Below, piece after piece: positions 47,452-60,396 of a stretch of 64,000 bases of DNA; positions within the stretch are counted from its first letter, which is position 1; each line of letters starts with the position of its first letter. The stretch is from contig CM049322.1 in the NCBI GenBank assembly GCA_026874595.1, forward strand, positions 30,069,340 to 30,133,339, written 5' to 3'. The stretch comes from Sipunculus nudus (lineage: Eukaryota > Annelida > Sipuncula > Golfingiida > Sipunculidae). The notes beneath the pieces were generated by a model. The model made no database searches, was not told the DNA's origin, and saw only the letters and a program-made list of their open reading frames with translations. The translations under genes were made by a program, and so were the position numbers.

Positions 47452-48745
47452 TCATGGAAACATATCGGTGTCGGGAGCAGCTTCAAATTCGTACAAGAAA
47501 TCTGATTTTCTCGGCTGTTTTCTACCCGTTTTTCTAGCCACCCTTTTCTTACTAAGCCAAGACATTAGTGAAACATTTAGTTTGCGTTTTTGATCGATCA
47601 CATCCATACCTATAGATTTCCTGGCTGCAAGAATATGGTAGCAAATATTTGTTGCTGCGCACTGACATTTTTCTTTTGGGAGCAGATTAACCGCATATTT
47701 ATTGTCATTGTTGCCCTCCACAATGAAAGTATACCAAATTTCGCAAGTAATTCTATTTTCCCCGTTATTGATTATATCTTGTGCCCTTTCAATTTGTGTT
47801 AGGTTCTTTCTAACGAATTCCGAATTTATGTTTTCCTCTTTTGTCTCCGCATCAGCATGCAACAAATCTGATTGAAGTGACGGGAGATCAGACATGAACT
47901 GGTTTATATTGTTTTTTACCTTTTCAACTATTAGTCAAGGGGCGCAAGTATCCTTGGGGAATGGTTGATCCTCGGGTTTTTTCTAATAAATGCATATATT
48001 CTGACTTTAAATGATAGTAACCTGTATTACAATAGCCCCGCAAAATTTCTTCCAGATAATAACTATGAAGATAATAAAAGCACAATAATAGTTAAACGTC
48101 AAGGTATCTGTTGGTGCTTCTCCAATTACTCAGACGTTTAATTACAGCATTAAACGATTCAGCTCCATTGATGGTAACTCGAGAGGCACTGTCATACACG
48201 TTACACTCTTCTAAAATAGGCCTATATGCGTATTTCATCAAATCTGATTTTAGATGCTTATCAAAATATTCTCTTACAGTTTCATGCCATTTCAGGAAAA
48301 GTTTCTCACAATTTCTTTCGAAGTCTGACTGGGAAGCACTATGCAGAATATTAATCAAATCTACTTTGTATTCTGGCCATTTCGCGTAATCATCGTGTTT
48401 TTTAACTAACCTTTTTAAGTCGTTTTTAATGTGGTTCCAACAATGCAAAATTGGAACATTCAGCAGAACGGTGGCAATAGCATTTAAGATTGCCCTTTCC
48501 CTATCAACAACAAATGGAACATTACATTTCTTAAGGTTCGGTACACGATGAAAGAGGGATCGCATAAATTCCTTTTGTTCATACTGCAGTTTTTTTTGCA
48601 TGTACCATAAATGCCAAAGGAATGAACGGGGATTCTTTGAAAATTATATGTCTGTAACAGATAGGTGAAATATAGAAGCTGCCTAGATTGAAAGTGGTGT
48701 CATAGACACGGTATACTTGCTCGCTGCTTTTCATGATTTTACTTA
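47452..48745 (-). pseudogene. MULE transposase relic with SWIM zinc finger
   Basis: Minus strand, about 430 residues. The catalytic domain begins with VYDTTFNLGSFYIS (first Asp, codon near 48700), continues with VPFVVDRERAILNAI (second Asp, residue 33 of the frame at 48601), the MULE hallmark HCWNHI (Cys54/His57), and GAESFNAVIKR (Glu148). Next comes LRGYCNTG, then a C-terminal SWIM finger CQCAATNICYH (CxCx5CxH). This order is typical of Mutator-like transposases. Breaks: a frameshift at the A8 run 48590-48597, a TAA stop at 48092-48094 inside an otherwise open frame that continues to about 47940, and another frameshift near 47940. The N-terminal DNA-binding part is missing beyond 48745. Homopolymer shifts might be sequencing errors; the TAA is not. 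It could once have mobilised the MULE-type elements nearby, but no shared terminal repeat links them. Confidence 0.85.
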
Positions 48746-49732
48746 AATATTACTCCATACATGTATTCATTTGTCTTCTATTTACTTTAATAAAATTGTG
48801 AGATATATTACATAATGTGAAATTAATTAGGTAACAGCGGGGCAATGCCAATTGAGAGAGAGAGAGGGGGAGGAAAGAAAGAGAGAGAGAGAGGGGGGGG
48901 GGGGGAAGAGAGGGGAACGAGAGATTGTAGGACATATAGGGAAGCGTATTAAGATTGTGCGTTGGAGAGGGAGAGAGGGAGAGAGAGCGACAGAGGTTAC
49001 ACTTTTTATATAACTACAGAAAGCAAGAAAATGGAACAGCTCACATTTTCAAACTAAGGGGTTTTGTGAGTGGGCCGTATGATCAAAGGATAATAGGATT
49101 ACAGTACTTCAAATAGCTACAAAGGATTAATTACCCTGCCGAGGTCTCTTGGTCATCACTGTCCGTACATAAACAATATTACTCCATAAATGAATTTGTT
49201 TGCCTTCAACGGTGCACAACAGTAATTAATTAGTTTAATTAGTTTATTATTAAATAGCCAAATTGGCCATGTCTCTGGATGAGCCACACCGTTAATGAGG
49301 TTTGCCCGTAAAAACTGTGTACACACCAGCACCTGCCCTGAAAGCCCACGCGCGCCGGGAAGAGAATCCATTATTCCGGATTTCAAAGCAGACGATGGAA
49401 ACGATGTCAATTTCATGGTTGCCAGGGGTACTTGTCACATCAAAACAGCTATTTTCATTGATGAAATGTTGACGACATTTTACAAAATCGACCGGAAACA
49501 ACTCATTAAGTGCGTAACATGTAGGACGGACAAGTTTACGCACGTGGTCACCTTATAGTGACAGTGTTTATCTCGGAATGATACGTCTCAGTCCAATTAA
49601 GTTCATTTGTACCCAGTGCCGTTCCATTCAAATATCAAAATCCCCCGTCAAACAGAGAACAACGATGTCATTTGAAATAACGGAGAGCTTGTAAAATATA
49701 ACAGGAATTTATTGTAACGCTTTGACTCACTA
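48746..49732. other. Unassigned sequence with GA-rich microsatellite
   Basis: 48851-48995 is an interrupted (GA)n/(GGGA)n tract with a G run near 48893-48905. The remaining sequence to 49732 shows no exon, element end or repeat unit; short overlapping frames on both strands at 49156-49558 lack any recognisable domain. Confidence 0.5.
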
Positions 49733-52107
49733 ACAAGGCCTACAGGCCTAATGCGAACCTGTGCATTGGGAAATACACCAGGTATAATGCTTCAATGCTG
49801 GACCATTACTTTTCATGTATATGAACAATGCAAGTACTAAACATTTTGAATAAGAAACAATTACACAAACATCCCTGCTGAAATTCTGGCATGGATGCAC
49901 ACAATACAAAAATGATTGTAGCTGGCACCACCAGTCTTGTATACAATGAAGCTATCAGAGATATACACATGCCAATTTTCAGACAGATATATCAAACCCC
50001 TCCTGAGAAATAAGCAGGGACACACATTGTGCAAAAATTATTGTAGGTGGCACCACCAGTCTTGTATACGACAAAGCTATTCGATATGTATAAAAATGCC
50101 CAATTTCAGGCTGATATATCCAATTCTTCTGTAGAAATAAACAGGCACATACACTGTGCAAAAGTCAATGTACGTGGCACCACCTGTCTTGTAAATGACA
50201 AGGTTTAGGTGAGTAAGGCAGTTGCCCCCAAGTGACCTGTGACAAATTGCTGCCTCAAGCTACTGCACTGAGTAAACTCTTGACCTGCACCTGGCTAGAC
50301 TGAGTGAACTTTTGACCTGTACCTGGCTGCACTGAGTGAACTCTTGACCTGTTGCATAATCTGACACAGTTGGCAGTCTGCCAAAGCTATAAATAGATTC
50401 AGGCTGAACTTTGGAGCAAAATATGATGCAGTGAGCAGTCTGCCAAAGCTATAATTAGAATGCAGCTACTGCACTGTGTGAACTCTTGATCTATACCTGG
50501 CTGCGTTTCTTCCAGTCCTGGCACTGTGCCAAAACTATTTTTAGAGCTGACATCATCTTGGCTAATGGCCAACATCAAGGCGCTGGCAATCTGCCAATGG
50601 TAAACCAAGTGCTGCCATCTGTACACAAAAGTTGTCCCTATTTGAAATAACTTTGAAATTTATTTTCCCAAAACAAAATGCTTTTCAGCTGACTTTTTAT
50701 AAAAAAGAAATCAGGAATATATTTAAAATTATTACGGATGCATACTGAGTGCAAAACTAAAATACAGATATATATCATTGATGACAAATTCTTGAATTAA
50801 GTTGAGTAGGGATACCAATAATTTATAATCCACGTACAGTTGTCTTTATATAGCCAAAGAGAGGTGAATATCCATGATTGTAACATTGCCTGGTATGATG
50901 AATAACTTAAAACATAAATCTAAATTTTTTAAAAGCTTTTAAAAAAACTTTCTTGTCAATATTAACCAAAGATAACCTGAAATCTAAATGTCTAGTGGCA
51001 TGATGTAATAGATGCTGATAACCTGGTGCCAGGCTATATGTAACAGCATCACACAGCCAACATATATGGTAAAAATGATTCAATTCAATATCCATAATTT
51101 ACCTAAAAATCATTCATGTTGAACCATTAATGACAATTATTATAAGAATTATAGTAGGGATTATTCTTGTAATATATTTAACAAACTGGCATCAGTCAAA
51201 AAACATTTCACGAGTTTATAACACATATAGGAAGATACAGCAAACTGGCTAAGTAGGGTAAGTTCAGCTTCCCGTAACCCAGCCAAAAAGCACTGAACCA
51301 AAACCATTTGAACCAATTTGAATTATCAACATCTGAGGATAATTAATGTTTGAGATTTAAGAATTTGGCCCAGTGGTTTTTGAGAAGAAGATCTTTGTAG
51401 CCACTGAGCTAAAATGGGCTGTTATGGCATATGACTAAATTCAGCTTCCCATAACTTATCCAAAAGTCACTGAAAAGAGACCATTTGAACAAACCTCAGA
51501 AAGCACTACCCTAGGATCATATCTGTGCGATATTAAACATTTTGGCCATATGGTATCAGAGGAGAAGTTTTTTGTAGCCCTCAGTGTGATACAGGCACTA
51601 ATGACCCTGTACAAAAAAGGCTGATGCAGGTGGCCCCACCAATACCTCTATTTCAGATATGACCTATGTGACCAACATTGGCATAAAATTTGGTGATGAT
51701 AGCTACAGCCGTTTCTGAGATTTAAATTTTAATATGCCTTTTTGCACAGTTAACAAAGTTCAACCTCCTGTAATTGGCCAAAAAATTCCAAACTGGAACC
51801 ATTCGAACAAACTTGAGAAAGATTGTTCCAGGGATCATTTCTGTGAAATATTGGACAAATGGGCTGGACAGTTTTGGAGAAGAAGATTTTTAAAGCTTTT
51901 TTAGCTTTTTCCCTATAAAATCTAAGAAAATGCAGTTAGAAAAAAATAAACAAAATCTGATACAGTTTTTTTGATGACTGATTATTTACAAAAAATTTGG
52001 TGATGCTAGCTCCTGCTGTTTTTGAGACAGCTATGGTTAACGTATAGACGACGCACAACTTACGACGCACGACGCCGCACCATGGCATAAGCTCACAGGT
52101 TCGCTAA
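49733..52107 (+). mobile_element. Complete family 2 HLE, 2.4 kb
   Basis: The 5' end is ACAAGGCCTACAGGCCTAAT, then GCGAACCTGTGC. The 3' end is GACGACGCACAAC-type sequence, then CTCACAGGTTCGCTAA at 52107. GCGAACCTGTG and CACAGGTTCGC form a perfect 11-bp subterminal inverted repeat. Interior in order: a unique 180 bp shared with 4406 and 62479, about 130-bp units with 'ggcaccaccagtcttgtata' (49925-50200), the 32-bp 'gagtgaactcttgacctg' minisatellite (50260-50500), AT-rich sequence, and about three 170-bp units (51240-51900, 'ccatttgaacaaacct'). Non-coding. The same architecture as family 1 with different terminal sequences. Confidence 0.75.
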
Positions 52108-52471
52108 AAAATACAGGTGGCGCCACCAGTCTGCAGATACTGATGAAACACTCCATGATCAATATCCATGCAAAGAATCATAGTGATCAATGCATTAGTT
52201 GTTCGGATACTTACGCTTTTTTACCAAAAATTTTTCATTATTCTGAGGGATACTTCGGAGCCCCATAGCTTGAAGAATATGGGTAACAGGGACCTAATTC
52301 CAGGTTTCTAAGGATATTTTTCATGGACCTCTCTGGATGTAAAGTAAGAAGATTTAAGGTCCAGTGGTTACAATTTGTGCCTTGTTAACGGACAGAAGGC
52401 CGGATGGCGGGACTGACGACGGACAAAGAGTTATCCCTATAGCTCAGACAACTTACTGTCAGCTGAGCTAA
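52108..52471 (+). repeat. Solo family 1 unit with 3' end, abutting family 2
   Basis: One 340-bp unit starting ATACAGGTGGCGCCACCAG directly after the family 2 end, closing with the GGACAG-rich stretch, hairpin and CTGAGCTAA at 52471. There is no 5' end, so it resembles the extra unit plus 3' end modules at 10554-10921. Confidence 0.7.
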
Positions 52472-53685
52472 AAATAACATTCAATTTTTCATATTCAACA
52501 TATTCAGCAATTATCCCTTTTTTCCCCCACTGACATGAAGGTGGGGTACAACACACCATATATATATCGTATAGGCCATACTAAAAGTAAAAGAAGTAGT
52601 AGTAAAAGTAAACAGTTCACCTCGACAAATATACTATTTAGAAACAATAAACTTTAAAGATTTAACATTAACAAGTTGAACACAGAGTGCTTGAATCGGT
52701 GGCAAACAGGGTGGTGGTGGGTTTTTTCTTCCAGATAGTACATTGCTGGTTGTCGTTTTTCCTGACATGAATTCACTGGTAGTCATTTCTCCTGGTACCA
52801 GTGTGAGTGCATGGTTGCCAAGTGCTGGTTGATGAGTGATTTTGTCCCAGCGCAGGCATGTCTTCTCAAACAATGTCCTGGACTGCTATTGGCCGGTACT
52901 TACTTTTGGTTTGCACTGCATCATGGTCACCCCAAATCTTTCTTAATATAATATTTAATGGAGTTTTTAGTCAAGAAAGAATACGGATGGGGATTTATGT
53001 AACATAATTACTAATCGTGACCCTTCTTGTCAAAGTGAGATCCTCTGTAATCATTTTTCAAATCTAGCGACCTTGAACTTCCGCCCTCTTGTAAGCTGTA
53101 ACGTCATATTGGATATTATCCCTTTCCTAGTTACTTCCGAGTCTTTATGAACTGGTTATACTGCAGATATAATTAAAGTACTTGTTTCAAATGAATTTGC
53201 TTATTTAGCAAGGTCCTCACGCTGCCGGTTATGGGTTTCCATATGTTCAGAGTACCAGATTTCCCAGAACACAGTTTTACCTTAATTACCACCCAGCGCC
53301 GCCGTACTAATAATGATGTCCGCCCTCCCTAAGTATTCTCACTGTTTGTCAGGACAGTTTTTAACTCTGATTTATGTTATCATTACCTTCTTTTCAACTA
53401 GGCAGGGCTTGGGCTTTAAATTTTTGTGTATATACTAGTATTGTTCCCCCCCCCCCCCCCCCCCAAAGTATTGTATCGTTTCATTAGCACCCAAAACACT
53501 GATGGTGTGGCAAGCATAAAATCATTATCTGCTTGGTGCAGAGTATTAAAATATGATACATTACATCTGGATTACTCCTTGAAATTACTATATCAAGTAC
53601 AGGTTTGTACATTGGAGTTGAAACAGCTGTTTAGTTAAGAAAATACAGATCAAGCAAAAACAATTAATGTATTACACTTTGTGAA
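52472..53685. other. Intron sequence with a poly-C tract, nothing coding recognised
   Basis: Single-copy-looking sequence of average composition. A run of 19 C lies at 53446-53464. The frames at 52634-52873 and 53426-53638 show no domain and no splice-flanked structure. Confidence 0.45.
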
Positions 53686-53687
53686 TA

Positions 53688-56600
53688 CCGTATTTGACGT
53701 AATAAGCGCCCCGGGTGCTCTCAAAATTAAATTTTTCCAAATTTTTTTATAACCTAATAAGCGCCCCCCCCCCCCCCCCCCCCCCAACATCTGCCAACTT
53801 CCAAAGTGCATTACGATCCTCCAATTTAACACTGCGGCTTGTGTACACGTGTTTGACTTCACAGCACATTCAGGACAATTCAGAAAAAAAAAATGATCAT
53901 TTAACAATGGTTGTGTAATCCAAGTGATACTGATTTGCAGACGATTTTATTTTGTGTTGCATGAGAGAATTGTCTGAATGACTACAGTTCGAGATTTCCT
54001 TTGCAGGTGAAGAGGGAAAATAAGGATGGTAATAAATGAATGCTTTTATAAAAATCAACGCCTAATAGGGTAGCAGAATATATAAAATGTTCATATAAAA
54101 ATATGTAAAACAGTATTTATTTGAATGATGAAAAAAAATAATACGGGACATCGGTACCCCAATTATGTCAGTCACCTTGCGCAAATACCTTTGACAGCTG
54201 AGCCGATTAATGACATGGAATGGCATCGACAATAATTGTCTTTTTTGTCTTTCATTGTGCTTGATATTACATGCAAAAGTTAACAAGTGACCCATGGGTC
54301 ATGACGCTCAGCTGCCAAGCATGACCTGTGACATCATGGACTGAGATTCACAACTTCCAGTCAAATTTTTGCCAATTTGTTGAAAATTTTCTATGACAAC
54401 CGAAATATATATCACCTTTTGTCTGGTTAAAACACAGTGAATTGATGGTCTGAGGAAAATGCATGATTGTTAAGCTATCAGGAACTATTCCAACAGCTTG
54501 CTTGAAACCTGTCAGTCTCGAAAGGAACACCACAAAGGGCAAATATAAGATCAAAATATATAGCAAAAATCAAGGAAATACATGCAAGAATTATTGAGAA
54601 ACAGGTGCTTCTGTGTGAATTTGTATTCAATACAAGCCAACTGTACTGCACTTTTATAAATGATGGTAATATTTATTCAGAAATATTTGACCCAATCCTT
54701 TACAAGATTACATAAATATACATCCAACTGCATTCACTTTAACTGTTCTTGAGATAAAATGATCAAAAGGAATTAAAAGATGGTTGCCTGGTGTCCATAT
54801 TGGACTTCTGACATGTCTGAAATCAGACAACAAACATTCTCTAAATCGGACCAAACATTAAAGAAAAATTACTGAAACTGCACTGAAGAAAGAATTTCTA
54901 AGGTGGCTAACTGGCAGACATAATGGATTTCTGACAAGTCAGACATTTGATATCCCACATTCTCCAATAAGAGACCAAACCTGGGGCAAATTATCCAGTA
55001 ATGGATGCCCAAAATAATTCAAAAGGCATGTCCAGGCCCTCATATCAGATTTATAGATATGCAATTGTAAAAAGTGTAAGTCCAATATTTTTTATTATCA
55101 CTCTGCTTTTCAATGAGGTCAGCAGGGTAGGTAAACTGCCAAACCTGAAAGAAAAGAAATGCAGAAAGCATGACTAAGAGTCTTGAAATAAAACAAAAAG
55201 CCATCCTAAATCAAGGTACACTTCCACATATTATGAGAACAAACACTTGCTTTTATATGTGGTGATATATATTAAAATATTCAGATATCTAGGAAACTAA
55301 GTTTATTGCTAGGATTCCATAAAATAAACTGCAAAATGTTCCCATCATCTTATAAATCAGTAGCTAAACCTTAATACTATACTCTCATAGTCTTAATGCC
55401 TGGCTGAAGCATTCTGACAACAGTGTTTTTGTTATGAAGTAACGAGGTACTTATCACTGAGCCTTATCACTTAATAGGCTGATACAAAAGGGAGTCATAT
55501 GTCACCAGTGTCACTCACAATTACAGCCACACAGGGAGATGTACCAGCTGGAGTGGGATGGTTATATATACAAGAAAAATAGAGATGGTGTATAAAATAA
55601 GTAATTGTGAACATCCCTGACCTATGACCTTGGCCTTTTGCCCATATATCAACTGGATTCTTTCTAAATGATGGGTAACTACTAACCACTTAAATCTGGT
55701 GTAATTTCTTTGCAACCAATGGGTGAATAACTTTGACCTGCAACCTTTAACCTGCTGACCAGCTGACCCCAAAATCAATAAGTTATATATTCAAGCAAAA
55801 AGACCCATAAATATGAAGTTTGAGTCAAACTGAGTGATGCATAGATGTGGCATATGTGAAAGACTGAAGGTTTGGGTTGAACAGTTACACTTGAAATATG
55901 CTCACAAGCATTTAGAACAATTAAATATTGTGACCTTGACCTTTGACTTTTTGACCTCAACATCAATAGGCTTCTTCCCTCATTGGTAGGTAAGCCATAT
56001 ATGACAGATTGAAGGTACAGATTGAAAAGTTTGCCTGAAAAAGACTCCACGCAAGAAGTGGGTCCTGTGAACTTGACCTTTGACCTCAAAATCAACAGGT
56101 CCTTGTCCCCTGTTGGCAGAGAAGCAATATCAGTGCTGGAAGGTTTGGAATGAAAAGTCTAGCTTGAAATGTGTCCACAACCTTTTCAAAGAAGTGGATC
56201 CTGTGACCCTGACCTTTGACCTTGTGACCTCAAAATCTATAGGATTCTTCTCCAACTTAGTAGGTGAGCTATATGTGAAAGATCAAAGAATTGGGATGAA
56301 AGGGTTGGCTTAAAATGCATCCACAGGCTTTTCAAAGAAGAGGCCCCTGTGACCTTGACCTTTGACCGTTTGACCTCAAAAAAATTATGGTTCTTCCCCT
56401 GTTGGTAGGTGAGCTGTATGTGAAAGATGGAAGGTTTGGGATGAAAATTTTGTCTCAAAGAGTTATTTCTTGGGGGTGCAAACACACCCCATAACTTCGA
56501 AAATATAGGTCGCAGTGACCTAATTTCAGGTTTGCAAGGAGATCTTTTTATAACCTCTAAGACTGCATAGGGTTCATGGCCCTAGCCCCTACAGTTACAA

Positions 56601-58162
56601 TTTGTGCCCTGCTAACGGACAGACGGCCGGCCGGATGGCCGGACGGACAGACGGAAGGAGGCCGGACAAAGACCCATCACTATAGCCCAGCATGACTGAA
56701 AGTCAGCTGAGCTAAAAAAAAAACTGAAATACTGGCCCTCAGACTCCAGCGTATTATATTTACTTCAGTGTGTATACGAACCAAATCCGGGGTTTTGTTT
56801 TAAAATTGTTAGGAAATTTGTCATATTTATATCCCGCAGAAACACGGTCCCTTTCTTGAACTTTGTTGACCCGTTATAATACATTCATTTCTCGACATAG
56901 TCCAATAATACAAGCTTGACAAACACTGTCACCTGAGGAAAGGCCGCTTCATATTTATAATTATAATGCGCTACTAGTTGTCTTGTAATTGAAGTGCCAT
57001 GAGCGAGTCTCCGTGTATGTCAGTGTGCAAGCCAGCTGACAGCGTCCGCATTCACTGGACTCGTGAACATTTTATGCAGTAAATACGGCACCATATACAA
57101 AATCATCCTTGTTTTAACATGCATATTACGTGCTACTGGATGGCACTTGGTTAGGCAAGTTCCCAGCATCCCTTGCGCGAGCGCTGTATACACACAGATA
57201 ATAACCCAGGGCACTGGGATCTTGAGTACACGGGTAAGCCCTGCACGCTGTCAGTGACATCGACAATTATATCACTGTGTACATGTTTCAAGTGAATTGC
57301 CAAGATATTTTTTGGCAAAAAATACATTAAAACTTATATATTATCAGGAATGGGAATTCCGTTTTGGTCTGTCAATTCCGCAATTCCCTCCGCGCTCGCG
57401 TAAATTCACTGGCTCTTATGTCAGAAGGGCTTTCATATATTGATTCAGTTAAAATCCCTGTGTCAATGCGGCAAGGGCAAATAAACCTTTTCTTACCAAT
57501 TATTTAACTATGTGCACATGGAAATCTGATGTATAAATGATAAATTCAAACAAAAACAAAGCATTGTAATGTTCTTTATTGAGTGTATATTACCACCATA
57601 GGGACATGATTACTGATATTCACGGCGTCAAGTTTGGCCGACTTAATAATTCAAATTGCCGTAAATTTTCCTTTGCGACCCTGAGGACGCTGAGAAACTT
57701 GTACCAGTGTATAAGACGGCCGCCCTTCTATGCCAATATTTTAGTAAAAAATTTATCGTCCTGTACATGAGCAAATACGGTGAGTAATATATATTTCATT
57801 GCATAATACATCCACATACGTACCTGAATTCAGGTCACCCGATCAGCATGGCCACCTGCAGGGTCTGCCTTCACGGACACCGTTATTCAGTGTTATCTAT
57901 GGTACACTTGACCACTGATTCTGTAATGTGTAACTAATATTATTATTATATTAGATGATAAAGCTTAACGGAGATTGAATAAAAACTGGTGGTAACTTTT
58001 AAGCTTGGCGTGGAGAAATGAAAGCATTACGTTGTCCTGTGTTATATTGGCTAGGGAGAAAAGTGAGGTTAGGATGGCTCATCCTTTAGTTTCATAAAGT
58101 GATCTCCCAAATCCGGTGGGGGGCGCTTATTACGGGAGGGGCGCTTATTACGTCGAATACGG
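53688..58162. mobile_element. TA-flanked pogo/Tigger-like element with nested HLE
   Basis: The left end CCGTATTTGACGTAATAAGC, continuing GCCCC, is inverted at 58138-58162 (one mismatch in 25 bp). TA lies on both sides (53686-53687 and 58163-58164). The motif AATAAGCGCCCC is repeated once more inside each end, with a run of 22 C on the left (53764-53785). Removing the nested HLE at 54283-56715 leaves about 2.0 kb without a recognisable transposase, so it is non-autonomous or decayed. Confidence 0.7.
54283..56715 (+). mobile_element. Complete non-autonomous HLE, copy 2 (2.4 kb)
   Basis: It starts ACAAGTGACCCATGGGTCAT then GCTCAGCTGCC, and ends with GGACGGACAGACGG-type sequence, 'cagcatgactgaaagtcag' and CTGAGCTAA at 56715, with an intact hairpin. 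It matches 488-2925 over its whole length at high identity, including the TGACCT-rich 140-bp units (55610-56480) and the exon-like segment. It is inserted in the pogo-like element, giving a relative age order. Confidence 0.8.
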
Positions 58163-58672
58163 TATTGCTATGTGTGGGGTTGGGGTAAAGAAAGGGGGGG
58201 GGGGAGGGGGAGGTTGATTAACATGAAAATTACTGGACACCTGTGACAGAAGGGGCGCTCAACCAGTGTTAGTGCATTATAATAAGGCAGGGCTGAATTC
58301 ATGGAAACCTACTTCCGGTGTCTTTCCCTAAGCCCATATCCTTCTCACTTTCTCTCACATGTTTATCCATTTAATTCACTTACAAGCCAGAGACCAATGG
58401 GTCTCAACCCTTATCGGAATTTTTCTACAATGATATTTTTATGAACTTTTCCAAAATTTGGGTCCTCTGACCTTGACCCTTGACTTTTGTCCTTGACCTT
58501 GTACCCAGCCCGAGTCTAAGAAGGGAATTAATCAGCTGTGACTGGAGATTTTTTATTGACCTCCCTGGGTGTTCAGTAAGAAGTTTCCAGCAGTTATGAT
58601 TTGTGCCCTGCTAACAGACAGACTGCTTCATTTGAAGGTCTAAAAATAGAGAAAAAAAGCTCAAATTATGAA
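58163..58672. other. Unassigned sequence with G-rich tract
   Basis: A G-rich run near 58191-58213 and a 'gacctgtgacag'-like stretch that resembles 59640-59750. At 58462-58505 there is a TGACCTTGACCC-rich piece, and 58555-58650 resembles part of a family 1 unit. No gene. Confidence 0.4.
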
Positions 58673-60396
58673 ACAAGGGACCTATGGGTCACTGTGCTCA
58701 GCTGACGTTAACCTTGAAGGTAAAAATCTAAAATAATATCAAATGGAGATAAAGTGTAAGAGGAAGAGGTAATAAAGGCCATGGTTGGTTTATATGATTG
58801 GTTTGTATTGATGAGCAAGAAATTGTTGCAAAAAATATTTTGTGACCTGACCATGTGTTTCCTACTGTTGAAACTAAAGCATGTGAGCAGTTTGTGAACA
58901 AATGATCTGTACTATTACCATGATCATTAGTTTGTTTTTCGATTAACTGTTGACATTTCAGAAGTTTACACATTTGTTCAATTGAATCTATTTTTTTGTA
59001 TAATATATATTATTAAATATATATGTATTTTTTTTATGAAATGTATACAGTTGAAATATAGCTAATTAACAACATAAAACAGGGCAAACAAAGCCTGATC
59101 TCAAATTCTGCTGAGGCAGGAAAATAATGAACAAATGTTTGTATTAAATCCTGATTTTTTTATCAGATCAATTATTTTCTAATTTAAGTTTATATTTCTA
59201 TACATTTCCAATTTAACATATATATCTGAATATAAAAGTTGATTCATAATTCTCAATTGCATCATCATAAATCTCAATCTTGTCAGATAACACCACATCA
59301 TGCATACAAATGTTTATTTATTTTTTACCACAAAAAAATATCTTTTAAATCTGCAAAACAATAAATATCTAAAAATAATACTTGATTTAGATTTCACAAT
59401 TTTTAATTGTGTCTTTATTTATCCATAATGTGCTTCATATTTTATAATAATTTAAGCATACTGATGGGTTCAATTATATTTGTTAAAATCATTTAAAAGA
59501 AAATTGATTTCTTTAAAAATGCTACATTACACAACATTGCATCTTCTGGATTACACCTTGCATTATTTTTTCAAGGAAAGTTTTTGCATATCGGAGTGGA
59601 AACAGCATTACAATTAAGGAGATACAGTGAAAACAATAACAATTACCGCATAACACTTGGTGGGTTGGGTTTGGGGGGGGGGGTGTGATTGGGGTGGTGA
59701 TATGAGAATAACTGTACACCTGTCACAGCAGGGGATCTCCCCCAGTGACTGTTACAAATCAGAAACCCTGGCATAGCTGACTTCCAGTGACCTGGAGTGG
59801 GACCCTGCATCTGTAATCAAAGCAAGTGACTACAGAAAAAAAATCAATAACTAATAACTTAAAAAATTTTCAAAATTCAGATCTAATTTTGGGTTAACAA
59901 TTGAATCTTAATTAAACATAGTTATATACTTGAGAAAATAGACTCTAGTTTCAAAATTTTCCATGTTAAGTGAGTTATTATTTTTCCTGATTTTTTACAA
60001 AGTCCATTATGTTTGGGCCCATAACTTAAAGAATTTATACATTACAGACTTAATTTCTGGCATGTCCATAGGAATTATATAGAGGAATATTTATGGTAAA
60101 TATGAGGAAAAACAGATGAGTGGTTTTGATATTAGGCAGTCCTGAAGTGTGAAAATAGGATTTTATTAAAAAATTGAGGTTTTTCCTTAATTTCTCAAAG
60201 GAACGAAGTCGCAAAGACCCAGTTTTCGGCTTGGTAGGAGATCTTGGGGACATCTAACATTATGCTGAATTTTGGATTCCTAGGTCTTACGGTTTCAAAA
60301 CGTGCCACATCTACGGACGGACGGACGGACAGACGGACGGACGACGGACAATGGACCACGACTATAGCTCAGATGACATATAGTCAGCTGAGCTAA
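58673..60396 (+). mobile_element. Family 1 HLE, 1.7 kb, with an AT-rich interior
   Basis: It starts ACAAGGGACCTATGGGTCAC then GCTCAGCTGACG, and ends with a GGACGGACGGACGGACAGAC stretch, the hairpin AGCTCAG...CTGAGCT and CTAA at 60396. The interior is mostly AT-rich single-copy sequence without the 340-bp units, so ends are conserved while the cargo differs. Confidence 0.65.
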
